From Acidobacteriota bacterium (lineage in GTDB: Bacteria > Acidobacteriota > Terriglobia > Bryobacterales > Bryobacteraceae): 46,356 bases of DNA. The position numbers and the translations under genes were made by a program. Location of the stretch: NCBI GenBank assembly GCA_026394015.1, contig JAPKZA010000285.1, positions 1 to 46,356 of the forward strand. The letters run 5' to 3'. Below the pieces are notes generated by a model, which had not been told where the DNA came from, searched no databases, and saw nothing but the letters and a program-made list of their open reading frames with translations. Below are positions 24,498 through 33,456 of the stretch, piece by piece (positions within the stretch are counted from its first letter, which is position 1; the number at the start of each line of letters is the position of its first letter).

Positions 24498-27400
24498 ATG
24501 CGGTGTCTCGCCTTTCTGTTCACAGTCTCTCTTTTCGCCAAACCCGTCGAGTTCACGCGCGACGTGCGACCCATCCTCTCCGACGCCTGCTTCCAATGCC
24601 ACGGGCCCGATGATTCGTCGCGGATGGCCAAGCTTCGGCTCGATACCAAGGAAGGCGCATTCGCCAAAGCCATCGTCCCCGGCAAATCCGCCGACAGCCC
24701 GCTGATCAAGCGCATCACCCACGCCAACAAAGCCCTCCACATGCCGCCGTTGACGGCGAAGGTTCAGCTCACCGAACCGCAGGTCGCCACGCTGAAGCAG
24801 TGGATCGACGAAGGTGCCAAATGGGAAGAGCACTGGGCTTACGCCAAGCCCGTCAAACCCGCCGCGACTTCGATCGACGCCGTCGTCCTTGCCCGCCTCG
24901 CCAAGGAAGGCTTGAAGCCGAGCCCCCTCGCCGACAAGGCCACCTTACTCCGCCGCGTCACCCTCGACCTGACCGGCCTGCCGCCCACCCCCGCCGAACT
25001 CGATGCCTTCCTCGCCGACAAGTCGCCGCAGGCCTATGAGAAGGTCGTCGACCGCCTCTTCGCCAACCCGCACTACGGCGAAAAGCAGGCCATGCATTGG
25101 CTCGACCTCGCCCGCTATGCCGATACCCACGGCTATCACATCGACTCCCACCGCGACATGTACCCCTGGCGCGACTGGCTCATCGGCGCGTTCAACAAGA
25201 ACATGCGCTACGACCAGTTCACCATCTGGCAACTCGCCGGTGACCTGCTGCCCAACGCGACCCGTGAGCAAAAAGTTGCCTCCGGCTTCAACCGCAACCA
25301 CGTCATCAACTACGAAGGCGGTGCCATTCCCGAGGAGTACCAGACCGAGTACGTCATCGACCGCGTCGAAGCGACGACCACCACTTGGCTCGGCCTCACC
25401 GTCGGCTGCGCCCGCTGCCACGATCACAAGTACGACCCGATCAAGCAGAAGGATTTCTACCAGTTCTTCGCCTTCTTCAATAACGTCGCCGAAAAGGGCC
25501 TCGACGGCCAGAAGGGCAACGCCGCTCCGTTCTTAGCCCTGCCCACGGAAACCCAAGCCGGGCTGCTCAAGGAGATTAACGAAGCCGTCGCCACCCGCGA
25601 AAAGCAACTCGAAGCGGCGAAAATCCCGGACCAACTCAAAACCTGGGAAGCGTCGAAGACCTTCGCCGAACCGTCCCGCCAAGGCCTGCTGGCCCACTAT
25701 GAGTTCGAAGGCAACATGCTCGAATCGACCGGCACCTATCGCCACGGCCGCTACCTGGGCCTGCCGCCGACGCCGCGCGACGGCCCCGTCGGCCAGGCCG
25801 CCACGTTCGATTCCACCTCCCTCGCCGAGGCCCCGGCGTCGCATGACTTCGACTCGACCAAGCCCTTCTCCATCGCCTACTGGTTCCGCGGCGGCAACAA
25901 CATCGAGCCGCTCACGATCCTCCAGCAGAAGAATGAAACCGGCTGGCTCTTCACCCACGACACCATCTTCAGCATCGGCGATCTGCGCCGCGGATCCCAT
26001 CTCATCATCAAGTTTTTCGGGCCCAACGGCGCCGCCCTCGAACTCCAAACCGCCCAGCCCTTCCCTTACGGCGACTTCGTCCACTTCGCCCTGAACTACG
26101 ACGGCCGCGGCAAGTTCACCCTGCTCCAGGACGGCAAGCCCGCCGCACTCGTCACGACCAAGAACTCGCTCGGCACCGCCAACTTCAAGACCAACGCGCC
26201 GCTAACGGTGACCAAACTCGTCGGCACCCTCGACGACCTCCGCATCTACAATCGCGAGCTCACCCCCGCCGAAGCCCATCAACTCGCCGTCGTCGAACCA
26301 GTCCGTTATCTTCTGGCCAACTCCGGCATTCGCCGGTCGAAAGAGCAACTGGCCACCGTTCGGGAGTACTACCTCACCTATGACGCCCCGGCCGAAACGA
26401 AGTCGCTCTACGCCCGTCTCAATCAACTCAAGGCCGAGCGCAAGGCCCTCGAAGAGGCCATCCCGACCACGATGGTGATGGCCGAACGCGACGACCCGCG
26501 CGAGAGCTTCATCCTGCTCCGCGGCCAGTACGATCGCAAGGGCGAAAAGGTATCCGCCGCCACGCCCGCCTTCCTGCCGCCCATGCCGGCCAGCATGCCG
26601 CGCAACCGCCTCGGTCTGGCCCAATGGCTCGTCAGCCCGGACAATCCGCTCACGGCTCGCGTCGCCGTCAACCGCATGTGGGCGAACCTGTTCGGCACCG
26701 GCCTCGTGAAAACGGTGGAAGACTTCGGCAGCCAGGGCGAGCAGCCGTCGCATCCCGAACTGCTCGATCTCCTCGCCACGCAGTTCGTCGAATCCGGCTG
26801 GGATATGAAGGGATTGCAGAAGCAGATTGTCCTTTCCGCCACGTACCGGCAGGTTGCCAAAAGCTCCCCCGCGCTGCACGAACGCGACCCCGAGAATCGG
26901 CTCCTCGCCCGCATGTCGCGCTTCCGTCTGCAAGGCGAATCGGTTCGCGATAACGCGCTCGCCGTCAGCGGCCTGCTGAACCCTTCGATCGGCGGCAAAT
27001 CGGTTTCGCCGTATCAACCGCCCGGCCTCTGGGAGGACGTCGCCTACGGTGCCCAGTTCTCGGCCCAGCGCTATGAACAGTCCCACGGGCCGGACCTCTA
27101 TCGCCGCGGCATGTACAGCTTCTGGAAACGGACGCTGCCCCCGGCCGAGCTCGCGACCTTCGACGCCCCCGACCGCGAAAAATGCGTTGCCCGCCGCGCC
27201 ACCACCAACACCCCGCTGCAGGCGCTGGCCCTGTGGAATGATCCGACCTTCATCGAAGCCGCCCGTCAGTTGGCAGACCGCACGCTCGCCGAAGCCGGCC
27301 CCGATCAGACCAAGCGGCTGCGCCTGATGTTCCGCATCGCCACCGCCCGCTACCCCAACCCGACCGAACTCCAACTGCTCCGCCAAACGGCCTTCGAGCA

Positions 27401-27554
27401 GATCGCCGAGTACAAAGCCAAGCCCGCCGACGCGCAGAAGTTGATCGCCATCGGCGAGTCCAAATCGAAGTACCGCGATCCGATTGAACTCGCCGCCTGG
27501 ACCAGCGTCGCCTCGGCCATCCTCAACCTCGACGAAGTCATCACCAAGGAATAA
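24498..27554 (+). CDS. PSD1-type cytochrome protein (PSCyt1-DUF1549-LamG-DUF1553), copy A
   Basis: A 1018-residue exported protein (signal MRCLAFLFTVSLFA). An N-terminal planctomycete-type cytochrome domain carries haem motif CFQCH (Cys31, Cys34, His35), with MPPL as a possible axial-Met region. DUF1549 follows (RRVTLDLTGLPPTPAEL, HWLDLARYADT), with a second CARCH motif (Cys304, Cys307, His308) in CARCHDHKYDP. A LamG/concanavalin-like domain is inserted at about 395-600 (LLAHYEFEGNMLEST ... LDDLRIYNRELTPAE). DUF1553 completes the protein (RLGLAQWLVSPDNPLTARV, TPLQALALWNDPTF). Family members are paired with DUF1501 proteins and are suspected of acting in polysaccharide breakdown, but no reaction is proven. 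The LamG domain would suit glycan binding. DUF1501-A starts 4 nt downstream. Confidence 0.92.
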   Translation: MRCLAFLFTVSLFAKPVEFTRDVRPILSDACFQCHGPDDSSRMAKLRLDTKEGAFAKAIVPGKSADSPLIKRITHANKALHMPPLTAKVQLTEPQVATLKQWIDEGAKWEEHWAYAKPVKPAATSIDAVVLARLAKEGLKPSPLADKATLLRRVTLDLTGLPPTPAELDAFLADKSPQAYEKVVDRLFANPHYGEKQAMHWLDLARYADTHGYHIDSHRDMYPWRDWLIGAFNKNMRYDQFTIWQLAGDLLPNATREQKVASGFNRNHVINYEGGAIPEEYQTEYVIDRVEATTTTWLGLTVGCARCHDHKYDPIKQKDFYQFFAFFNNVAEKGLDGQKGNAAPFLALPTETQAGLLKEINEAVATREKQLEAAKIPDQLKTWEASKTFAEPSRQGLLAHYEFEGNMLESTGTYRHGRYLGLPPTPRDGPVGQAATFDSTSLAEAPASHDFDSTKPFSIAYWFRGGNNIEPLTILQQKNETGWLFTHDTIFSIGDLRRGSHLIIKFFGPNGAALELQTAQPFPYGDFVHFALNYDGRGKFTLLQDGKPAALVTTKNSLGTANFKTNAPLTVTKLVGTLDDLRIYNRELTPAEAHQLAVVEPVRYLLANSGIRRSKEQLATVREYYLTYDAPAETKSLYARLNQLKAERKALEEAIPTTMVMAERDDPRESFILLRGQYDRKGEKVSAATPAFLPPMPASMPRNRLGLAQWLVSPDNPLTARVAVNRMWANLFGTGLVKTVEDFGSQGEQPSHPELLDLLATQFVESGWDMKGLQKQIVLSATYRQVAKSSPALHERDPENRLLARMSRFRLQGESVRDNALAVSGLLNPSIGGKSVSPYQPPGLWEDVAYGAQFSAQRYEQSHGPDLYRRGMYSFWKRTLPPAELATFDAPDREKCVARRATTNTPLQALALWNDPTFIEAARQLADRTLAEAGPDQTKRLRLMFRIATARYPNPTELQLLRQTAFEQIAEYKAKPADAQKLIAIGESKSKYRDPIELAAWTSVASAILNLDEVITKE

Positions 27555-27557
27555 GCC

Positions 27558-28913
27558 ATGAACTCCCGCCGCGATTTCCTCTCCCAACTCGCTCTGTCCA
27601 GCCTGCTCTCCGGCGCTACGCCTACCAAGGCGAAGTCCATCATCTACCTGCACATGTCCGGTGGCCCTTCGCAGATCGACCTCTTCGATCCCAAGCCGAT
27701 GCTGAAGAAGTTCCAGGGCCAGGACCTGCCGGCCTCCATCCGCATGGGCCAGCGCATCACCGGCATGACCTCCGGCCAGTCCACGCTTCCCGTCGCGAGC
27801 TCGATTTTTTCGTTCGGCAAGTACGGCCAATCCGGGGCTCAACTTTCCGAACTCCTCCCCTACCACCAGAAGATCGCCGACGATATCTGCATCGTCCGTT
27901 CCGTCAATACCGACGCGATCAACCACGACCCCGCCATCACCTTCATCCAAACCGGCTCGCAGCAACCGGGCCGCCCCTGCATCGGCTCCTGGGTGAACTA
28001 CGGCCTCGGTAGCGAAAACAAAAACCTGCCCGCGTTCGTCGTCATGATCAGCCAGAAAAGCGGCATCAACGTCGACCAGCCGCTGTTTTCCCGCCTCTGG
28101 TCCAGCGGCTTCCTGCCGTCGAACTATCAAGGCGTAAAGTTCCGCTCCGGCACCGATCCGGTGCTCTTTCTGAACGACCCGGCCGGCATCACGCCCACCA
28201 CCCGGAAGAATATCCTCGACCTCTCCGCCAAGCTCAACCAGCAGCGTTCGGCCGAACTCGGCGACCCCGAAATCGATACGCGCATCGCGCAGTACGAGAT
28301 GGCTTACCGCATGCAAACGTCGGTTCCTGAACTCACGGATCTATCGAAGGAAACCGAGGCGACCTACAACCTCTACGGCCCGGAATCGCGCAAGCCCGGC
28401 ACCTTCGCCCAGCAGTGCCTGCTGGCCCGACGTCTCGTCGAACGCGGCGTCCGTTTCGTGCAGCTTTACAACCGCGGCTGGGACCAACACGGCGACCTGC
28501 CGCGCGATCTCGCGCTGCAAGCCAAAGCCGTCGACCAGCCCTCGGCCGCTCTCGTTCTCGACCTGAAGCAGCGCGGCCTGCTGAAAGATACGCTCGTCGT
28601 TTGGGGCGGGGAGTTCGGTCGTACCGTGTATTGCCAGGGCCGCCTGACGGAGACCAACTACGGCCGCGACCATCATCCGCGGTGCTTCTCCATGTGGTTC
28701 GCCGGCGGCGGGATTAAGGGCGGCCAGACGATCGGCGAAACCGACGACTACTCGTACAACATCGTCCGCGACCCCGTTCATATCCACGACATGCAGGCCA
28801 CTCTGCTGCACTGCCTAGGCGTCGACCACCTCAAGCTGACCTACAAGTTCCAGGGTCGTTACTTCCGGCTGACCGACGTCCACGGCAACCTGGTGAAGCA
28901 GATGGTCGCCTAG
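27558..28913 (+). CDS. DUF1501 family Tat-exported protein, copy A
   Basis: 451 residues. A twin-arginine-type signal ([19 protein letters not shown]) leads into the DUF1501 core, an alkaline-phosphatase/sulfatase-like fold: [113 protein letters not shown] and the C-terminal [14 protein letters not shown]. Metal-binding-type Asp and His residues are present in GEFGRT, GRDHHP and HDMQAT. No activity is established for the family, but it is found as the invariable partner of PSD1 proteins. It starts 4 nt after PSD1-A and its TAG shares the tetranucleotide CTAG with the convergent gene's stop. Confidence 0.92.
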   Translation: MNSRRDFLSQLALSSLLSGATPTKAKSIIYLHMSGGPSQIDLFDPKPMLKKFQGQDLPASIRMGQRITGMTSGQSTLPVASSIFSFGKYGQSGAQLSELLPYHQKIADDICIVRSVNTDAINHDPAITFIQTGSQQPGRPCIGSWVNYGLGSENKNLPAFVVMISQKSGINVDQPLFSRLWSSGFLPSNYQGVKFRSGTDPVLFLNDPAGITPTTRKNILDLSAKLNQQRSAELGDPEIDTRIAQYEMAYRMQTSVPELTDLSKETEATYNLYGPESRKPGTFAQQCLLARRLVERGVRFVQLYNRGWDQHGDLPRDLALQAKAVDQPSAALVLDLKQRGLLKDTLVVWGGEFGRTVYCQGRLTETNYGRDHHPRCFSMWFAGGGIKGGQTIGETDDYSYNIVRDPVHIHDMQATLLHCLGVDHLKLTYKFQGRYFRLTDVHGNLVKQMVA

Positions 28914-30694
28914 TCTTTCACGAACCCCAAATACCGCCCCATGTAGTAAGGCAGCAGGTACGACGTCCCGTCCGCCAGCGAGCTCCCGTCGCCGCCGGTA
29001 TCCAGCCGGAACGGGTCGTGGTTCCAGTGGAAAACCATCCGCTCATCCACCGGAAGAACCTTGCCGCTTTGCTTCATCCCCCGGCCCTGCCCAATCCGGT
29101 TGATGTCCCGCCGCTGGCTGTTGTTCACCGCCCAGTTGCGCAAATCCAACGGGAACCGCCGTAGCGTATCGACGGATTCTTCCAGCCACGGCCCCGTCGG
29201 CGTCAAATCGTACATCCGATGCGGATCGTCGAACTTCTTGCCCTTCAAGGTCGCCGCCGCCACAAAATTGAAAAACGGGTTCAGCTCCGGCCGGTCCAAA
29301 TCCCAATAGCGCTTCAACGAGAACGCATAGCGTTCCACTAGCTCCGGGTCGGTCTCGTACTGCAACAGGCTGTAGTAGCCCATGTAGGCCATCTCATCGT
29401 CGCTCTGGTTGCCGTCGCCGACGCCTTGCGACAATTTCGCGAACATCGCGTTCTGCGCATAGCCATGCTCTTTGATCAGCCACTGCGCCAATTCGTGATA
29501 CTTCTTATCCCCGGTGACATGGTGAGCCACCTTCAAATACGCCAAAATGCTCAGCGAATTCAGCCCGCGCTCCTGCCACCAGTCTTTCTCCTTGTTCAAC
29601 TGCGCCGGCGAGAAGACCGTCCAGCGGGTAGGCTTTCCGTCCCAGTCGATCATGTTGAAGTCGTTTTTCACGAGATGGTCGATGATCCGGCGCACCACCT
29701 TGCGCACCTCGTTTTTCTCGGCGGGCGTCTGCGCCACCAGGTCGTAGTACAGCGCGTAGAAGAAGAAATGCCCGTCCAGTTCGTCGGAACTGACGTCGGC
29801 CTTCCAGTACCACTTGCCGTCGGCGCTCTTCGGCCAGCGCGGCACCAGCGTCTTCCATTTGCGATCCCGCTTCTGCATCGCGGCGTCGGTTTCTTTCGTA
29901 TACGCTTTCGCGTTCGGGTCCGGCCCGGAGGTCGGCAGAATCGACCGAGCCACCAGACCCGGCAATCCATTCGGGGTTCCGCCCTGGGTCACCTCGCTCA
30001 GAAACGCGACCGCACGAAACGCCTTCCGCGCGCGCTCCAGCGATGCCGCATCCTTCTTCAACGCGTACGCAAAGCACTGTGCCGCTCCGTACATGCTCGT
30101 CCAAAGCCCGTCGTTGTCGCTGTCCTTCACCCCGATCGCCGACCGTTCGATCACGTAGCCGAACTCGGTCCTCCGATGCAGCTTTTCAATCGCGTCCTCG
30201 TAGAGTCTGGCCTTATCGGCCAGCGTAATGTCGCGGATCTGAATCAGCCCGACCCCGGCCGCGGTACCCACCGCCACGTCGCCCCGTTTGTTCACGGCCA
30301 CGGCCACCACTTCGTCGTTCGGTAGCCAACGCTGCCCCTGCCGATACTCCCATTCGTTGCCTTCCTGATGCAGCAGACCCTTCGCCGTCCCGTACCAAAC
30401 CGACCCATCGGCCGCCTTGGCGCTGCACGTCGCCGGTCGCACGGGAATTGAACCCGGCGCCGTAACGGGCTCCGTAGGCATCATTTCCTTCGCCTCGCCC
30501 TGGTTACTCCACTTGCCTTGCGCGTAGGCGAAAAGCTGCCCTTCGCTGATGGCGCGAATCTCTCCGCTGTCGGAAAGTTGGATCGCGGTGATCCGCTTAT
30601 TCGGCTGGTTCGGGTCGCCGTCGAAACGTTTGCGTACCTGCATCGGAAAGGCTCCGAGCAGGCCAGCAAACATCAAGAGAAGAAAGAGGGGCAT
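28910..30694 (-). CDS. Exported protein with propeller-like N-terminus and helical-barrel-like body
   Basis: 594 residues from ATG 30694 (signal [18 protein letters not shown]); a longer frame to 30784 would run back through the divergent gene. Residues about 25-190 show short repeated strands reminiscent of two-component-regulator propeller blades: [35 protein letters not shown] and [20 protein letters not shown]. The remaining 400 residues are helical with many aromatic residues ([43 protein letters not shown]), suggesting an alpha/alpha barrel such as those of glycosidases or lyases; I cannot assign a family. TATACT ends 7 nt before the ATG. Convergent with DUF1501-A (4-nt overlap), it may belong with the PSD1-A/Gfo-Idh carbohydrate cluster. 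Confidence 0.75.
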   Translation of the reverse strand: MPLFLLLMFAGLLGAFPMQVRKRFDGDPNQPNKRITAIQLSDSGEIRAISEGQLFAYAQGKWSNQGEAKEMMPTEPVTAPGSIPVRPATCSAKAADGSVWYGTAKGLLHQEGNEWEYRQGQRWLPNDEVVAVAVNKRGDVAVGTAAGVGLIQIRDITLADKARLYEDAIEKLHRRTEFGYVIERSAIGVKDSDNDGLWTSMYGAAQCFAYALKKDAASLERARKAFRAVAFLSEVTQGGTPNGLPGLVARSILPTSGPDPNAKAYTKETDAAMQKRDRKWKTLVPRWPKSADGKWYWKADVSSDELDGHFFFYALYYDLVAQTPAEKNEVRKVVRRIIDHLVKNDFNMIDWDGKPTRWTVFSPAQLNKEKDWWQERGLNSLSILAYLKVAHHVTGDKKYHELAQWLIKEHGYAQNAMFAKLSQGVGDGNQSDDEMAYMGYYSLLQYETDPELVERYAFSLKRYWDLDRPELNPFFNFVAAATLKGKKFDDPHRMYDLTPTGPWLEESVDTLRRFPLDLRNWAVNNSQRRDINRIGQGRGMKQSGKVLPVDERMVFHWNHDPFRLDTGGDGSSLADGTSYLLPYYMGRYLGFVKD

Positions 30695-30701
30695 ATGTGG
30701 C

Positions 30702-30709
30702 AGTATAAA
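30702..30709. promoter_or_regulatory. Shared bidirectional -10 element AGTATAAA
   Basis: TATACT on the minus strand (30707-30702) ends 7 nt before the ATG at 30694. TATAAA on the plus strand (30704-30709) ends 6 nt before the ATG at 30716. The divergent gap is only 21 bp. No good -35 was found on either side. This box argues for ATG 30716 over the ATG at 30695, which would lie upstream of the -10. Confidence 0.5.
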
Positions 30710-30715
30710 GTCGAA

Positions 30716-31291
30716 ATGCCTAAGTCTGCTGAAATTTGGCTCGCCCGTCACGGCGAGACCGCCTGGAGCCTCTCCGGTCAACACACCGGACGCACCGATT
30801 TACCCCTGCTGGACAGCGGCATCGAGCAAGCCCAATCGCTCGGCCGCCTTCTCGCCGGGCGCAAGTTTAGCCTCGTCCTCACGAGCCCGCTCCAGCGCGC
30901 CCAGGAGACCTGCCGCATCGCCGGCTACGGGGATGGCGCCACAGTCCACCCCGATCTCGCCGAGTGGCACTACGGGGCGCTAGAAGGCCGCCTGACGGCC
31001 GACCTGGTCGCCGAGCGCCCCGGCTGGAACCTGTGGAAGGACGGCCCCCCCGAAGGCGAGTCGGTCGACCAGGTCACCGCCCGCGCGCAGAACGTCATCG
31101 ACGCCTGCCTCGAAGCCGATGGTCCCGTGCTGCTCTTCTCCCACGGCCACCTGCTCCGCTTCCTCGCCTGCGCCTGGATCGGGATCGACCCCCGCCTGCT
31201 CGCGCCGCGTCTGGCGCTCAGCACGGCCTCGCTCAGCATGTTGAGTCAGGAGAAGCAGTCCCGCGCCATCGGCAGTTGGAACCGGGTTTAG
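30716..31291 (+). CDS. Histidine phosphatase (phosphoglycerate mutase superfamily)
   Basis: 191 residues from ATG 30716. An ATG at 30695 is in frame but would put the -10-like box inside the gene. The catalytic RHGE motif is at 11-14 (phospho-acceptor His12), and further conserved residues are Arg61 (SPLQRAQET), Glu83 (DLAEWHYGALEG) and His143 (SHGH). The GRTDLPLLDSG stretch fits the broad-specificity phosphatase or CobC-like branch, not glycolytic mutases, and the length is that of small cytoplasmic phosphatases. No signal peptide is present. The substrate is unknown. Its TAG overlaps the convergent patatin gene's TAA in the tetranucleotide TTAG. Confidence 0.9.
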   Translation: MPKSAEIWLARHGETAWSLSGQHTGRTDLPLLDSGIEQAQSLGRLLAGRKFSLVLTSPLQRAQETCRIAGYGDGATVHPDLAEWHYGALEGRLTADLVAERPGWNLWKDGPPEGESVDQVTARAQNVIDACLEADGPVLLFSHGHLLRFLACAWIGIDPRLLAPRLALSTASLSMLSQEKQSRAIGSWNRV

Positions 31292-33417
31292 AAGAACCGC
31301 CCCACCCCGACGAATACCCGACCATGGCCCCGATCCCCGTACGCTCCCCCCAGGTACACGGGGCCAATGAACGTCCGCACCAGCACCGCCCCCGCCGCGC
31401 TCGCCGCCACGCCGGGGTAGAGCGGTGAGCCATACATCTTGCCCATCTGCACCCAACCCGCGCCGTATAGCCGCGTTCCCAGAATCGAAAGCCCCGGCCG
31501 TAACTCCTGCAAGTAACCCGCCGTGCCGAGCCAATATTGATTCCCCAAGAGCTCGTTGGTCGCATAGGCCGGCAGCCGCAACGGGCCCCCCAGCGAGAAC
31601 GTTCCGAAGCCCAGCGTCTGCGCCCCAATCGCGGTGCCGCCGGAGACGCCGCTGAACAACGACCCGTTCTGGCTCACCCGCTGGAACCAGCTCAGTTGCA
31701 ACTCCGCCTGCGGCCCGCGGCCAATCACGTACTCATAGCTCGCCTCCACCCGACCGCCCGACCGCGGCACAATCGGGTCGTCATAACCCAGGTATCGAAA
31801 CCGCGCCCCGGGCACGTCCAGCCGATCGCTGAAGTTCGGCAGAATCGGGCTGCCGATCCGCCGCCGCGCCGCCAGCCACTTCGTGGCGTAGCCGAGCCGC
31901 AACTCGGCCGCCTGGCCAAACTGATAGCCGACATCCGCCCCCAGCCCCGCATCGCGCAAGCGGTAGTTCGCCACCTGCGCCGTGCCTAAATACAACGGAA
32001 ACGCGGCATCGCCGACAAACCCTCGCGTGGCCCCAAACCAACGGCTCCGCTCGCCAAATGGCAGCCAGTATTCGCTCGCCAGCCGAAACCGCGACCCACC
32101 CACGAGATCAGTCCGCCACTCCGCCCGCGACGTGCCGAGGCCCATGAACGTCACCCGCGCCCCGGCCGACACCCGCATGTTCCCCAAATCGCTGCCGTCG
32201 ATCTCCAGCAGCGGCAGCAAGAACGGCGGGGCGTTCACGCGCTCCTCCGCCTGCACCAGCAACTCGCTTCCTCGCACCGAGTACCGCGCCGACGCCAGCC
32301 GCCCCGCGCCCACCGCCCGGGTCAAAACCTTCTCCAACACCAACGGATTCCACGCCGCCTCAACGACCGGCCCCACCGTCTCCGCCAGCAGCTTCGACTG
32401 GCCCCGATCCACCGCCTCCACCTTCACCGACGACACCTGCGTCGGCTCCGCCCGTCGCCGCCCCTGCCGCGCTTTCTGATACGCCTCCCACTCCGCTGGC
32501 GCCAACGCGAACGTCTCCAAAATGTTCACCTTCTTCGCCGTCGCGGCCTTCCCCGCATCGGCCAACTCCCCGCTCCGCGGGTAATCGTTCGTACCAAACC
32601 CCGCCAGATCCACCGTCACCACAATGTCCGCCCGCTCCATCATCCGCATCTCGTTCGCCGAGACGACAATCCCGATCGAACGGTCAATCACGCCCGGAAA
32701 CGAACCCAGTGACTTCGGATCCACCGGGGGCTTGGCCAGATGCACCGCGATCACGATGTCCGCCCCCATCTGCCGGGCCACATCCACCGGCAGGTTCTGC
32801 AGCAGCGCCCCGTCCACGTAGAGTTTCCCGCCCCGGTTCGCCGGCTTAAAAACTCCCGGCAGCGACATCGTCGCCCGCAGCGCATCAGCCAGCACCCCCT
32901 TCCGAAACACCTCCTCCTCTCCGGTCTCGAGATTCGTCGCCACGCTCCGAAACGGCGTCGGCAGATCGTCAAACGAATCCATCTCCGGATACGCCAGCGT
33001 CCATCGGCTCAGCAACAAACCAATCTCGTGCCCCTGGTTGAATCCGCTCGGCAACGAAACTCCGTGCTTCAAGCCCAACTCCAGCAGGTTCGGATACGCC
33101 GTCCGATCCTCCCGGCGCCGAAATGACAGATCGCGAAACGGAATCGTCCCCGCCAGCAGCGTCTCCCACGGCGCCTCTTTCACAATCGCCCGCAAGTCCG
33201 CCGGCGACCGCCCCGTCGCATAGAGCCCGCCCACCAACGCCCCCATGCTGGTCCCGGCTACAAAATCGATCGGAATCCGATGCTCTTCAAACCATTCGAG
33301 CACCCCGATATGGGCCAACCCCAGCGAACTTCCGCCTTCCAGCGCCAGGCCGATTTTCTTCCTCGGGGCTGCCGCCGCGCAAAGCCCGCAAAGCAAAACC
33401 AAACCTAGTAACCGCAT
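31288..33417 (-). CDS. Patatin-like phospholipase with POTRA and outer-membrane barrel (PlpD-like)
   Basis: 709 residues with a Sec signal (MRLLGLVLLCGLCAAAA). The patatin domain (residues 20-270) has oxyanion loop LEGGSSLGLAHIG, nucleophile elbow GTSMG with Ser57, and the dyad Asp202 in DGA (KLYVDGALLQNLPV). A POTRA-like segment follows at about 325-400 (VSSVKVEAVDRGQSKLL ... LTRAVGAGRLASARY). The last 300 residues form a beta-barrel that ends in RVFVGVGRFF with terminal Phe. This is the layout of type Vd autotransporters such as PlpD and FplA, which export or display a phospholipase A1/A2. The protein probably remodels lipids at or outside the outer membrane. TAGACT ends 6 nt before the ATG. 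Confidence 0.9.
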   Translation of the reverse strand: MRLLGLVLLCGLCAAAAPRKKIGLALEGGSSLGLAHIGVLEWFEEHRIPIDFVAGTSMGALVGGLYATGRSPADLRAIVKEAPWETLLAGTIPFRDLSFRRREDRTAYPNLLELGLKHGVSLPSGFNQGHEIGLLLSRWTLAYPEMDSFDDLPTPFRSVATNLETGEEEVFRKGVLADALRATMSLPGVFKPANRGGKLYVDGALLQNLPVDVARQMGADIVIAVHLAKPPVDPKSLGSFPGVIDRSIGIVVSANEMRMMERADIVVTVDLAGFGTNDYPRSGELADAGKAATAKKVNILETFALAPAEWEAYQKARQGRRRAEPTQVSSVKVEAVDRGQSKLLAETVGPVVEAAWNPLVLEKVLTRAVGAGRLASARYSVRGSELLVQAEERVNAPPFLLPLLEIDGSDLGNMRVSAGARVTFMGLGTSRAEWRTDLVGGSRFRLASEYWLPFGERSRWFGATRGFVGDAAFPLYLGTAQVANYRLRDAGLGADVGYQFGQAAELRLGYATKWLAARRRIGSPILPNFSDRLDVPGARFRYLGYDDPIVPRSGGRVEASYEYVIGRGPQAELQLSWFQRVSQNGSLFSGVSGGTAIGAQTLGFGTFSLGGPLRLPAYATNELLGNQYWLGTAGYLQELRPGLSILGTRLYGAGWVQMGKMYGSPLYPGVAASAAGAVLVRTFIGPVYLGGAYGDRGHGRVFVGVGRFF

Positions 33418-33423
33418 GGTCCA

Positions 33424-33429
33424 AGTCTA
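33424..33429 (-). promoter_or_regulatory. -10-like element (TAGACT) for the patatin gene
   Basis: TAGACT on the minus strand ends 6 nt before the ATG at 33417. The same hexamer with the same 6-nt gap precedes the DUF4139 gene at 39596. The divergent gap to the cytochrome gene is 39 bp. Confidence 0.4.
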
Positions 33430-33435
33430 GTGGAA

Positions 33436-33441
33436 TACAAT
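33436..33441 (+). promoter_or_regulatory. -10-like element (TACAAT) for the cytochrome/PQQ operon
   Basis: TACAAT lies 15 nt before ATG 33457, and a Shine-Dalgarno GGAGGG (33444-33449) stands 7 nt before that ATG. If this is the -10, the leader is about 8 nt and would contain at most part of the Shine-Dalgarno. It breaks the 6-9 nt pattern, and is one of two first genes that do so. Confidence 0.4.
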
Positions 33442-33456
33442 TTGGAGGGCAGTCCC

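Noticed and set aside
24474-24833. N-terminal extension of the Gfo/Idh gene to 24833
   Set aside because: It would run antisense through PSD1-A and place the Tat signal in mid-protein.
26202-28316. A 704-residue minus-strand frame opposite PSD1-A and DUF1501-A
   Set aside because: It spans the junction of two well-supported genes and has shadow-type composition.
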